From Hyphomicrobium sp. (GTDB taxonomy: Bacteria > Pseudomonadota > Alphaproteobacteria > Rhizobiales > Hyphomicrobiaceae): DNA of 64,000 nt. Both the position numbers and the translations under genes were made by a program. Positions within the stretch are counted from its first letter, which is position 1. The number at the start of each line of letters is the position of its first letter. Shown piece by piece: positions 1-7,608 of this stretch. Under the pieces are notes generated by a model that worked only from the letters and a program-made list of their open reading frames with translations, made no database searches and was not told the origin of the DNA. The stretch is from the NCBI RefSeq assembly GCF_019744875.1, contig NZ_JAIETU010000003.1, forward strand, positions 1 to 64,000, given 5' to 3'.

Positions 1-8
1 CCCCCCCC

Positions 9-239
9 CTAAGCGTGTGCTGCGCGTCGCTCAGGACGCGCCCGTTCCAAAGGGCGCCGGTAGTTCTCCATGAACCGGCGAAGCTCGGTTGCCGTTTTGG
101 TGTAGACATCGCCGCCCTCACGCAGACGGAACACGAGCGCGCTATCGTTCTTGGCGAGAACGCCGAACTGGGTTGCATTCATCTCGTGCTGGATGATGAA
201 CGCTTCGATCTCTGCGAGAAGTTGGGTAGGATCGCTCAT
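9..239 (-). CDS. Cro-like short helix-turn-helix phage regulator
   Basis: A 76-residue protein reading leftward, away from the repressor gene. Residues 15-60 hold the pattern N-A-T-x-F-G-x-L-A-x-x-D followed by F-R-L-R-E-G-G and a terminal T-E-L-x-R-F-M, which resembles the short XRE-type fold of phage Cro-like proteins. I start it at the ATG whose complement is 237-239, because the longer reading would run through the operators at 254-290. Position and divergence from the repressor suggest it is the first gene of the leftward transcript, whose remainder lies outside the window. Function is inferred from fold and context. Confidence 0.6.
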   Translation of the reverse strand: MSDPTQLLAEIEAFIIQHEMNATQFGVLAKNDSALVFRLREGGDVYTKTATELRRFMENYRRPLERARPERRAAHA

Positions 240-327
240 GTCGGGCACTATAATTGGAAGCGTCCAAGTCTGCAAGTGGGATGCTTCCACGGGGACGGGC
301 ACCGCTGTGGAGGACTAAAAAGCGGTC
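240..327. promoter_or_regulatory. Divergent immunity-region operators
   Basis: The 88-base gap between the Cro-like gene and the repressor holds a near-perfect 14-base palindrome TTGGAAGCGTCCAA at 254-267 and a degenerate copy TGGGATGCTTCCAC at 277-290, centres 23 bp apart. The same palindrome occurs twice at 1460-1503. This arrangement is what is expected for repressor/Cro operators controlling two divergent promoters. I do not see clear -35/-10 boxes here. Confidence 0.65.
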
Positions 328-927
328 ATGCCTGACAACTGGTACGACCGCCTCATAGAACGAATGGAAAGCCTCGGCCTCAACGAGGCGGAGGTGATCC
401 GGCGTGCGCAGCTAAGTGGATCGTGGTTTACGGACCGGAACAGGGGCAAAGCGCAGCAACCTAAGATCGACACGATCATGAAGCTGGCGGCAGCCGTGCA
501 TTGGCCGGTGTCTGAATTGCTTGGCGAAGGCGCGCCTGACGGGTTAAGGTTGACTGTTCAACACCGCATCAAGGCAAACGAAATGTGGGCGGAGAAGGCC
601 GACGGGAGACCCCGGGAGCTGCCTTTATCGTTTTTGTCTCAGACGTTAGTCACGCTGGAAGTTGAGACCAACGATTATCGCAGTTCTGGGTATCGCAGGG
701 GGGACGTGGTTTCGGGAGCGCCGTCGTATCGGCACTTTGACAACCACATTGGATCCGATTGCATCGTCGAGACCGACGCAGGTGAAAAACTGTTTAAGGT
801 TTTAGCAAAAGGTTCAATGCGTGGCCGATACACGCTGAAGTCGTTTGATCCGTCGCAAGACGACATACAGGATATCAAGATTAAGTGGGTTGCGCCGGTG
901 CAGATAATACTGCGCGGAACTGGCTAA
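328..927 (+). CDS. Phage repressor, HTH plus S24/LexA-like domain
   Basis: A 199-residue C1-type repressor. Residues 5-65 form an XRE-like helix-turn-helix domain; residues 100-199 look like the S24/LexA C-terminal domain, with the G-x-x-x-G-D-V-V segment (121-128) and the Lys of the LFKVLA segment (K157). The position that carries the catalytic Ser in LexA/CI (G-D-S-M) reads N-D-Y-R here (115-118), so the nucleophile appears to be missing and RecA-stimulated self-cleavage is unlikely. The gene is divergent from a Cro-like gene with palindromic operators between, and probably keeps the element's early promoter at 1482-1510 shut. Its stop overlaps the convergent next gene by four bases. Confidence 0.75.
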   Translation: MPDNWYDRLIERMESLGLNEAEVIRRAQLSGSWFTDRNRGKAQQPKIDTIMKLAAAVHWPVSELLGEGAPDGLRLTVQHRIKANEMWAEKADGRPRELPLSFLSQTLVTLEVETNDYRSSGYRRGDVVSGAPSYRHFDNHIGSDCIVETDAGEKLFKVLAKGSMRGRYTLKSFDPSQDDIQDIKIKWVAPVQIILRGTG

Positions 928-1358
928 TCCGGCTGCTCCTTTGAGAGGTAGTCGGCCAAGACTTTATCACCTTCGTTGGATACTGTGAGGCAGCGCTCAG
1001 AGTACCTGGTCATCGCAGAAGCGATGTTGACGCAGTTGCCGTTGACGAGGGTCATCATCGCCGCGCCCTCAGCTTTCATCCGCGACTGCATAGCGTCTTC
1101 TGTCATTTCGATCATTTTGCCCACCATCCAGCCGCGCTGGATTAGCGCGTCTGCGGCACGGCTGTAGCCGACAACCGTTTCTGGCGGCGTAGTCGGCGTG
1201 TTCATCACGCAGCGCTGAACCAGCAAAAAGTAGTTCGCGCACGTCAGCAGTTCGTTCTGCAGGTTGTTGAGCGCGCGTATTTCTCCAGTGCCAAAGGCCG
1301 CCTGCTGCGCCAGCGCCGGCTGACACAGGAGCAATACCGTCAACGCCGCTCGTCGCAT
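924..1358 (-). CDS. Secreted hypothetical protein in the phage immunity region
   Basis: A 144-residue protein with a clear signal peptide: Met-Arg-Arg, a hydrophobic stretch and an A-L-A-Q cleavage site near residue 18. The mature part is mostly helical, with four Cys (in the segments LTCANYF, VQRCVM, NGNCVN and SERCLT) that could form two disulfides. It reads leftward from the 1359-1645 regulatory region and is therefore probably under control of the same operators, either as a lysogeny-expressed gene or as part of the leftward transcript. I do not recognise the family; an envelope-acting superinfection-exclusion role would fit the location but is speculation. Confidence 0.6.
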   Translation of the reverse strand: MRRAALTVLLLCQPALAQQAAFGTGEIRALNNLQNELLTCANYFLLVQRCVMNTPTTPPETVVGYSRAADALIQRGWMVGKMIEMTEDAMQSRMKAEGAAMMTLVNGNCVNIASAMTRYSERCLTVSNEGDKVLADYLSKEQPD

Positions 1359-1459
1359 CTGGACCCCCGACAGATTTTCTGACTACGGAAAAGTAGGCCC
1401 CTTTCCCGAGCGTGTCGACCGCCTTCGCTCGCGTGTGCGAGAGAGTTACGCACACAAAA

Positions 1460-1510
1460 TTGGAAACTTCCAAGTTTGTTCTTGACGACTTGGAAGCTTC
1501 CAATTACAGA
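1460..1510 (+). promoter_or_regulatory. Early promoter with two embedded repressor operators
   Basis: Two perfect or near-perfect 14-base palindromes, TTGGAAACTTCCAA at 1460-1473 and TTGGAAGCTTCCAA at 1490-1503, lie 30 bp apart centre to centre. A rightward sigma70-like promoter fits TTGACG (1482-1487), a 17-bp spacer and TACAGA (1505-1510), so the second operator fills the spacer. Binding of the repressor there would block polymerase and silence the rightward operon starting at 1646. The same operator sequence flanks the repressor gene at 254-290. Confidence 0.65.
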
Positions 1511-1645
1511 TTTGGACATCACCGGGGGCGCATCGCACTCCTTCTCCCCGATAGCGCAGGTGATCCCCGGCGGGCGCGCTTCCTCCTTTAGCGCTTTCCC
1601 AAAGGCCCGCCGGGGCACGCAATTCGAGAGGACAGAGGGCTCAAT

Positions 1646-2434
<789 letters not shown>

Positions 2435-2534
2435 AAATTTTCGTTCCGGGGCAACCCGGCGTGGGGAGGGAGGCAGAGCGGCAAAGGGTCAGCCGCTCTG
2501 TCTCCCGAGCACCGAGAGCAAGAACGAGGACGCC

Positions 2535-2873
2535 ATGCGCCACGAATTCACAATGCCGGGCTACACCAAGATCGAAGGCGATAGCCTTTACACCCACGAC
2601 CTCGAATGCGCCGTGGAGATCGAGCCCGACGAAACGAAGCGCGACGCGGACTGGTACATCGCCCGCTGCTTCATCGAACACAAAGCGCGCCATGGCTTGG
2701 CCTGGCAGAAGCTCTCCCAATCCCACCCGCTGTTCGCAGAGATTCGCGACTGGGCGATGGACACCTACCGGCACAAGCTCTCTGAGCTTTGGGACGACTA
2801 CCTGCTCGACAAGCCTCGCCAGCGCCCGCGCACCGATCGCGACGAGCACGCCACACACGGAGGCGTGCTGTGA
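2535..2873 (+). CDS. Phage hypothetical protein, 112 residues
   Basis: A soluble acidic protein in the early operon. The middle has a [10 protein letters not shown] pattern and the C-terminus is rich in Arg, Asp and His. The ATG at 2535 is chosen because the longer reading of this frame runs back through the hexanucleotide repeat of the preceding gene. The next gene begins inside its stop codon (overlap of four bases), which indicates translational coupling. No domain recognised. Confidence 0.55.
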   Translation: MRHEFTMPGYTKIEGDSLYTHDLECAVEIEPDETKRDADWYIARCFIEHKARHGLAWQKLSQSHPLFAEIRDWAMDTYRHKLSELWDDYLLDKPRQRPRTDRDEHATHGGVL

Positions 2874-3022
2874 TCACGGCAACCCTCACCGACTCCGCAG
2901 GCGAGCGCATCGCTCCCGTGGTCCAGTCCCAGAACCTCGACCTTCTCCGCTTTCACATCGAACTGTTCCTGCTGCCGATGATCGGCCCGGGCGACAAGAT
3001 CGAGATCGGAGACCCGCAATGA
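2870..3022 (+). CDS. Small phage hypothetical protein, GTG start
   Basis: A 50-residue protein starting at a GTG that overlaps the upstream stop by four bases; it ends four bases into the next gene. It contains a hydrophobic segment around [11 protein letters not shown]. Its reality is supported by the tight overlaps on both sides rather than by homology. Confidence 0.5.
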   Translation: MITATLTDSAGERIAPVVQSQNLDLLRFHIELFLLPMIGPGDKIEIGDPQ

Positions 3023-3126
3023 CCGAAGCCCTGTTTTTCCTCTGCGGGATCATGATTGGAATTTTCGTTGGACTTCTCGCGATCGGCAAGATGGTGAGTG
3101 AGAAGCGCCGCGATCGAGATCAGTAG
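3019..3126 (+). CDS. Tiny single-span membrane protein, 35 residues
   Basis: [10 protein letters not shown] begins a 20-residue hydrophobic helix that is followed by a charged tail (K-M-V-S-E-K-R-R-D-R-D-Q), so a single membrane span with a cytoplasmic basic end is predicted. The ATG overlaps the upstream stop (ATGA). It is the first of several miniature membrane proteins here. Confidence 0.5.
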   Translation: MTEALFFLCGIMIGIFVGLLAIGKMVSEKRRDRDQ

Positions 3127-3169
3127 CGTCCAAGTGGCGTCAGCGTAGAACTCATGTGTCCGGGGGGAC

Positions 3170-3280
3170 ATGGAAATGGAAGCTCTCAAGCAGGCCGCAT
3201 CCATTGCGGCGGTGAGCACCGGAAGCGCTGTGTTTGTCGGCGTCGCTTTGGCCATGCTCGTGATGGCGATGGCAGGTTGA
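3170..3280 (+). CDS. Tiny single-span membrane protein, 36 residues
   Basis: The reading frame starts at ATG 3170 directly behind a G-rich ribosome-binding site (CGGGGGGAC). After the short polar start MEMEALKQ it is almost wholly Ala/Val/Leu/Met, consistent with one membrane helix. A second Met three codons in is an alternative start. Confidence 0.45.
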   Translation: MEMEALKQAASIAAVSTGSAVFVGVALAMLVMAMAG

Positions 3281-3352
3281 GTCATTCCCGCGCGGCAAGT
3301 CGGCCCCTACCCGACGCTGGAGCAACAGCCAGCACGCCGCGCGGGATCTCAG

Positions 3353-3445
3353 ATGGAGACACAGATGATCGCACTCGATTGGGGCGTCGCCCTCGGAATC
3401 GTTCTTCTCGCACTCGGCGTCTGCGGGCGCAGAGACAAGCTCTAG
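3353..3445 (+). CDS. Tiny single-span membrane protein, 30 residues
   Basis: A reading frame from ATG 3353 to TAG 3445. Residues 8-23 are a hydrophobic helix, followed by a Cys-Gly-Arg-Arg-Asp-Lys end. It sits between two other small membrane-protein genes. The call rests on context and composition only. Confidence 0.4.
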   Translation: METQMIALDWGVALGIVLLALGVCGRRDKL

Positions 3446-3455
3446 GAGCACGCAC

Positions 3456-3674
3456 ATGGTCATCGACCTCAACGCAGCACGGGCACGGCGGGCTGATCGC
3501 GAACGGCGCGCACTCGAACGCAAGCACAACCCGACCTTCACGGACGACGCGTTTTCAACCTTCGTGATCGTGGGCGTGATCATCGGAACGGCGTGGCTGT
3601 TCACGCTTCTATCGGGTCCGAGTGATTTTAAAGCCGAGTTCAACACTTGGCTCGCACAGCAGGAGTGGAAGTGA
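3456..3674 (+). CDS. Small membrane protein with basic N-terminus
   Basis: A 72-residue protein: the first 30 residues are rich in Arg/Ala/Glu and probably cytoplasmic; residues 33-53 form one membrane helix (F-V-I-V-G-V-I-I-G-T-A-W-L-F); the C-terminus is polar. Its stop codon overlaps the ATG of the ERF gene. It is the last of the miniature membrane proteins before the recombination genes. Confidence 0.55.
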   Translation: MVIDLNAARARRADRERRALERKHNPTFTDDAFSTFVIVGVIIGTAWLFTLLSGPSDFKAEFNTWLAQQEWK

Positions 3675-4438
3675 TGCACACCGAGCAGACCAACGTCGAG
3701 GCTTTGAAGCCGGTCAAGAAAACCGAAGCCAAGGCCGTCGCTAGGCGCGAAGCATCGCCGCCGGCTGCTGCCATGACCCCGATGGAGATGCTGTCGCAGG
3801 CCATCGAGCGCGGCGCAAGCATGGACCTACTCGAAAAGCTCATGACGCTGCAGGAGCGTTGGGAGGCGAACGAAGCCCGCAAGGCGTTCGATGAAGCCGT
3901 TGCCGACGCCAAGGCGGACATCAAGCCCATCGCTCGCAACGCAACCGGCCACAACAGCAAAAAATACGCGGACTTCGGCGCCATCGCAAAAGAGGTGGAC
4001 CCGATCCTCGGTAGGCACGGACTGTCGTATCGCTTCCGGACGCAGCAGGGCGAGAAAATAAGCGTGACCTGCGTGCTCGCGCACAAGGCCGGCCATTACG
4101 AGGAAACAACGCTCTCCGGTCCTGCTGACGCGTCCGGCAGCAAGAACGCCATCCAGGCCATCGGCTCCACCCTCACCTATCTCCAGCGCTACACGCTGGT
4201 GCAAATGCTCGGGCTCGCTGCATCAAGCGACGACGACGGCAAGGCCGCCGGCGCGCCAGACGATGGCTCGCTCATCACCGAGGACCAGCTTGCCGAGTTG
4301 ATAGCGCTCGCCGACGATCTCGGCGCCGACAAGGCGAAGTTCTGCAAGTTCGCCAAGATCGAAAGCTTCGCCGACATTCGGGCCTCCAAGTTCGAGGACG
4401 CCAAGGCTGCGCTCCGCAGTCGGGCGCGGGCGTCATGA
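3674..4438 (+). CDS. ERF-family single-strand annealing protein
   Basis: A 254-residue phage recombinase. The ERF signature is visible: K-Y-A-D-F-x-x-I-x-x-x-V-D-P-I-L-x-x-H-G-L-S in the middle, then V-L-A-H-K-A-G-H-Y-E-E-T, then Q-A-I-G-S-T-L-T-Y-L-Q-R-Y and a D-D-D-G acidic end of the core. Members of this family anneal complementary single strands, coating DNA made by a partner 5'-3' exonuclease; the next gene supplies such an exonuclease and overlaps it by four bases. The C-terminal 70 residues are a less conserved helical region. Start is ATG 3674, which overlaps the upstream stop. Confidence 0.88.
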   Translation: MHTEQTNVEALKPVKKTEAKAVARREASPPAAAMTPMEMLSQAIERGASMDLLEKLMTLQERWEANEARKAFDEAVADAKADIKPIARNATGHNSKKYADFGAIAKEVDPILGRHGLSYRFRTQQGEKISVTCVLAHKAGHYEETTLSGPADASGSKNAIQAIGSTLTYLQRYTLVQMLGLAASSDDDGKAAGAPDDGSLITEDQLAELIALADDLGADKAKFCKFAKIESFADIRASKFEDAKAALRSRARAS

Positions 4439-5079
4439 AGGTGCTTGACCTCGAACAGGGCAGCGCCGAGTGGCGATCCGCACGCCTCGGCATGGTCAGC
4501 GCCTCGCGCATGGCCGACATGCTGGCGACCACGAAAACCGGCTGGGGCGCATCTCGCGCGAACTATGCCGCCGAGCTTATCGTAGAGCGCCTGACCGGGA
4601 CGCCGACCGAGAAGTACACGAACGCCGCCATGGCGTGGGGCACCGAGAACGAGGAAGACGCCCGCAATGGCTATGCGTTCCTGCGTGATGCAGAGATCAC
4701 GTCCGTGGGGCTGGTGCTGCATCCCACTATCGAGATGGCGTGTGCGTCCCCGGACGGACTTGTGGGCGACCACGGTCTGATCGAGGTGAAGTGCCCGCTT
4801 ACTGCAACACATATCGAAACGCTGCTCTCGGAGACTATTCCGGACAAGTACGCCAAGCAGATGCAGTGGCAGATGGCGTGCACCGGCCGGCAGTGGTGCG
4901 ACTTCGTTTCGTTCGATCCTCGCGTGCCCGCTGAGATGCAGTTTTTCATCCGACGCGTTGAGCGCGACTCCCACCGGATCACCGAAATGGAAGCGGCCGT
5001 CAAAGACTTCCTGGCCGAGATAGCGAGCACACTTTCGAAGCTGCAAGCCAAATTCCAAACGACGAGGGCTGCAGCATGA
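4435..5079 (+). CDS. YqaJ/lambda-exonuclease family 5'-3' exonuclease
   Basis: A 214-residue nuclease of the PD-(D/E)xK fold. It begins with the family hallmark Q-G-S-A-E-W-R-S-A-R-L-G-x-V-S-A-S-R (8-25), has W-G-T-E-N-E-E-D-A-R (68-77), and the active-site set S-P-D-G (D107) and E-V-K-C-P (E117, K119). It would degrade one strand of double-stranded ends and hand the single strand to the ERF protein encoded just upstream, the usual phage two-gene recombination module. Start ATG 4435 overlaps the ERF stop. Confidence 0.9.
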   Translation: MKVLDLEQGSAEWRSARLGMVSASRMADMLATTKTGWGASRANYAAELIVERLTGTPTEKYTNAAMAWGTENEEDARNGYAFLRDAEITSVGLVLHPTIEMACASPDGLVGDHGLIEVKCPLTATHIETLLSETIPDKYAKQMQWQMACTGRQWCDFVSFDPRVPAEMQFFIRRVERDSHRITEMEAAVKDFLAEIASTLSKLQAKFQTTRAAA

Positions 5080-5303
5080 CGACGATCCGCAACGTCCTGC
5101 AGTTCCCCCGGATGATCCGGGAGATGAGCGAAAAGCTGGAGCCGCTGGACGCCGAGCTTGCGGTCATCCGCGAGATGAACTGGCAGTTGGACAAGCTGCC
5201 CAACGACGCCGCCGTGGTTCGTGCCGTCCGGTACGTGATGGAGCACCGCGGTTTCACGATCAACGACATGAAGGACCCGTCCGATGGCGATAACGAGGTG
5301 TGA
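5076..5303 (+). CDS. Small phage hypothetical protein, 75 residues
   Basis: A predicted helical, charged protein directly coupled to the exonuclease gene (ATG inside its stop). Residues 10-45 look like an amphipathic or coiled-coil helix. It may be an accessory factor of the recombination pair, but only position suggests this. Confidence 0.55.
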   Translation: MTTIRNVLQFPRMIREMSEKLEPLDAELAVIREMNWQLDKLPNDAAVVRAVRYVMEHRGFTINDMKDPSDGDNEV

Positions 5304-5523
5304 CGTCCATGGAATTACCTTCGATCTCGACAGAACCACAGACTGTCCAATCTGCGAATGCGCCTCCGATGTCGAGCGCTACGGCATCGAGCCAGCGCAT
5401 GTTCGTAAGCGCTCCCCCGAAAAAGCCGTTCATCTGCTACCGGCAGCGGTTGGAGATGGCACAGACCGCAGCGAAACATGGCCTCGGTTTCGAGGATCTT
5501 CAGGTCACGTTCAAACTGGTTGA
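5284..5523 (+). CDS. Possible small zinc-finger protein in an overlapping frame
   Basis: From ATG 5284 the frame begins with C-D-V-H-G-I-T-F and then D-C-P-I-C-E-C, a plausible Cys2-His/Cys2 zinc knuckle in the first 30 residues. The second half looks non-native (Pro/Arg/Gly rich) while the overlapping frame of the next entry looks real there. Either two short genes overlap for over 200 bases, or one is not translated in full. Moderate to low support. Confidence 0.35.
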   Translation: MAITRCDVHGITFDLDRTTDCPICECASDVERYGIEPAHVRKRSPEKAVHLLPAAVGDGTDRSETWPRFRGSSGHVQTG

Positions 5524-5554
5524 GCGCGACGCTCGGAAACTCGTGGGACTGTGA
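5309..5554 (+). CDS. Small phage hypothetical protein overlapping the zinc-finger frame
   Basis: A frame ending at 5554; start may be GTG 5300 or ATG 5309. The first half is Ser/Thr/Pro/Ala rich and low in information; the C-terminal 40 residues (K-P-F-I-C-Y-R-Q-R-L-E-M-A, then G-L-G-F-E-D-L-Q-V) look like a conserved domain. The next gene starts in its stop codon. See the finding on the overlapping frames. Confidence 0.5.
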   Translation: MELPSISTEPQTVQSANAPPMSSATASSQRMFVSAPPKKPFICYRQRLEMAQTAAKHGLGFEDLQVTFKLVERDARKLVGL

Positions 5555-5988
5555 TGGCCTCCCAGATCAAGCACCCCAAGGCAGGTCTCGCAAATTTCCG
5601 CCCACCAGTACGGGAGAGGACGAAGGTGAAACCGTCGGCACAGCAGAGACGTGAGGGGAACTGCGAAAAGCACCTCGCTCTCATCAGAGAGTTGCCGTGC
5701 TGCGTCACGGGACGCGCGGGGCCGAATGATCCCCATCATCTGAAGTCCGGGCCTGCCGCAAAGGAACGCGGCGTGGGCATGCGGGCTACCGATCGATGGG
5801 CGGTGCCACTGTGCCGTGTGGCTCACGACGAAGTCGAACGCATCGGCTCACGTCACGAAGAAAAGTGGTTCCGGGAAAACGGCATCCCGGACGTGGTTGA
5901 GCTTGCCGCCGCGCTCTGGAACTCAACGGGCGATGTGAAACGTATGACGAAGATCGTGCAGAGCCACATGGGGAGGGCACCGCGATGA
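5554..5988 (+). CDS. HNH-like phage nuclease candidate (DUF968/Ref-type)
   Basis: A 144-residue protein with a Lys/Arg-rich start followed by a treble-clef-like core: L-P-C-C-V-T-G, then D-P-H-H-L, then D-R-W-A-V-P-L-C-R-x-A-H-D-E-V-E-R and E-E-K-W-F-R-E-N-G-I. This order (Cys pair, H-H, Cys, H) matches the DUF968 and Ref-type HNH-like proteins seen beside phage recombination genes, where they are thought to cut DNA at recombination intermediates. Not every metal ligand can be assigned by eye. Starts at ATG 5554 (overlaps upstream stop) or GTG 5551. Confidence 0.65.
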   Translation: MASQIKHPKAGLANFRPPVRERTKVKPSAQQRREGNCEKHLALIRELPCCVTGRAGPNDPHHLKSGPAAKERGVGMRATDRWAVPLCRVAHDEVERIGSRHEEKWFRENGIPDVVELAAALWNSTGDVKRMTKIVQSHMGRAPR

Positions 5989-6116
5989 AAGAGATGTGGT
6001 GGTTTTTGCGGGAGTCCTACCGATACGTTGCGCCGCGCGGCCTTAGAGCCCACGCAAAATTTGCAGTCGATTTGCCGGGTGCTGCATGGCGCTTTTACCG
6101 ATCTAAGCCCGAGTGA
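5985..6116 (+). CDS. Small basic phage protein, 43 residues
   Basis: Starts MKEMWWFLRESYRYV inside the stop of the HNH-like gene and ends with F-Y-R-S-K-P-E just before the next gene. It is rich in aromatic and basic residues with no recognisable domain. Support comes from overlap with the upstream stop and closeness to the next gene. Confidence 0.45.
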   Translation: MKEMWWFLRESYRYVAPRGLRAHAKFAVDLPGAAWRFYRSKPE

Positions 6117-6124
6117 GGTCCCCC

Positions 6125-6442
6125 ATGTCTGAACCTACCCATGGCGATAACAACGATTTCCTTTTAGGCGCGCAGGATGAAAGCAAATTCACCGCCCGCG
6201 ACATCCTCACCTACCTCTACGCCGAGAGCAAATGGGACGAGGATGTTGATGGCGACGCCGACGACGAAGGGCGCTCATTCACCATCGTCAATCACGACAT
6301 CCGCATTCGGGACAGCCTGCTGGATGAGTTGATTGACATGGCCGGGATCAAGCGACGCGGGATGGAGAGTCCTTTGGAGGCGCTCGCTCGCGCCAACGAA
6401 GAAGACTGCGCGGTGGAAATCGCCAAGCGGCAAACGAAGTAG
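6125..6442 (+). CDS. Acidic phage hypothetical protein
   Basis: A 105-residue, strongly acidic protein (run of Asp/Glu near residues 38-50: W-D-E-D-V-D-G-D-A-D-D-E-G). The ATG at 6125 is preceded by GAGTGAGG, a good ribosome-binding site. Acidic small phage proteins often mimic DNA or bind host proteins, but nothing specific is recognised here. Confidence 0.55.
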   Translation: MSEPTHGDNNDFLLGAQDESKFTARDILTYLYAESKWDEDVDGDADDEGRSFTIVNHDIRIRDSLLDELIDMAGIKRRGMESPLEALARANEEDCAVEIAKRQTK

Positions 6443-6450
6443 GACACCCC

Positions 6451-7608
6451 ATGACCACACGAGAAGAACAGAGAGACGTGGCGCGCGATCTTCTCAGCAC
6501 GCTCGCTGAATGGCACTCCACCATTCGCATGTGGAGCGGTTCCGCATTTGTCGCAGGCGAGGACATCGGAGACGATGCCGGGGCACGCAAGCAACTGTAT
6601 CTCGACCTGTGCCGCATTGGGAACGAGACCGTGTGGATGGAAGACCAGATCACCCGTCTCCGCGCCTCACAAGCCGGGGGAGCGCCTGCGGGGTGGGCTC
6701 TCGTGCCGGTGGAGCCTACCAAGGCAATGCTGTCCGCGTGGGCTCACCTCTTCTCCCGTGGGTCGGACGCATGCTACGTCGCGATGCTCTCCGCCTCTCC
6801 CCCACCGCCCGCAACAGACGGGGAATGGAAATGGCAGCCTGGGCAAGTGCGCGACCTGCATGATCTGAAGCGAGCGCTGGAGCTTCGACTCGAACGGGCG
6901 CAGGCCGCGTTGGCTCGTTGCCAGGAAAACGAGCCGCTCGACCGGAATTATATTCGCGGGCAACTCCAAGAAATTGAAGTGGCCCAGCATCTCGTCGAGG
7001 TCGTAATGAGTGCACCCGCAACAGACGGGGACGCACTGAGGGAAGCGCTGGAACCGTTCGCGCTGTGGGCGACGCTCATGGACAAGGACGCGCCCGACGA
7101 TGCGCACCTACCCGCGACCGTGCCGCACCTCAGCTTGACGCTTGGTCAAGCTCGGGCCGCAGCAGACGCGCTCGGGCTAGTGCACGCTTCTGACGACCCA
7201 CGGTTCAACGGCGAGCGGGACATCGTTCTCGACGCCCTCGCATCCTCTCCACCCCTGGCCGCAGCAGATGCAGTGGAAGCAGAGCGGGAGGCGTGGAACC
7301 ACATCGACACGCTGCCGCCGCCAGGCGAGCGGCCCGGAACCGTGTGGGTGCTCGTTGAAGGTTCGCAGCTCCACAGTGGAATGAGATGGTATCGGCGCCA
7401 TCCCGGGCTCGCGCGCACGCACAACGAAGGCTTTGAGGATGAGGACATTCGGGCGATTGAGGCGCGCGACCACATGGACAGTGGAACCGGCCGCGTCACG
7501 CACTGGCTACCGATCAAGCTACCTAGCTTTCCGGCTCGCGGAACTGAGGGAGCAGTAGTCAAGGATTCCTTGACTACTGCCGCTGACGAGGTGGCGGAAC
7601 CCCAATGA
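6451..7608 (+). CDS. Mosaic phage accessory protein with DUF551-like end
   Basis: A 385-residue protein that looks assembled from several short phage modules: an N-terminal helical part; the segment G-W-A-L-V-P-V-E-P-T-K-A-M (around 80-93) common in phage accessory proteins; a coiled-coil stretch around 125-165; a R-E-A-L-E-P-F-A module; and a C-terminal W-N-H-I-D-T-L-P-P-P-G ... H-W-L-P-I-K-L-P module that resembles DUF551. Two of the joins carry the same P-A-T-D-G pentapeptide. Function unknown; modules of this kind occur in many temperate-phage early regions. Confidence 0.6.
   Translation: MTTREEQRDVARDLLSTLAEWHSTIRMWSGSAFVAGEDIGDDAGARKQLYLDLCRIGNETVWMEDQITRLRASQAGGAPAGWALVPVEPTKAMLSAWAHLFSRGSDACYVAMLSASPPPPATDGEWKWQPGQVRDLHDLKRALELRLERAQAALARCQENEPLDRNYIRGQLQEIEVAQHLVEVVMSAPATDGDALREALEPFALWATLMDKDAPDDAHLPATVPHLSLTLGQARAAADALGLVHASDDPRFNGERDIVLDALASSPPLAAADAVEAEREAWNHIDTLPPPGERPGTVWVLVEGSQLHSGMRWYRRHPGLARTHNEGFEDEDIRAIEARDHMDSGTGRVTHWLPIKLPSFPARGTEGAVVKDSLTTAADEVAEPQ

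Noticed and set aside
1-10. Run of nine C residues at the window start
   Set aside because: Probably a sequence or assembly edge effect; no feature can be supported.
1440-1475. Leftward promoter for the 924-1358 gene over the first operator
   Set aside because: A TTGGAA box is available but the matching -10 would be CGTAAC, too weak to call.
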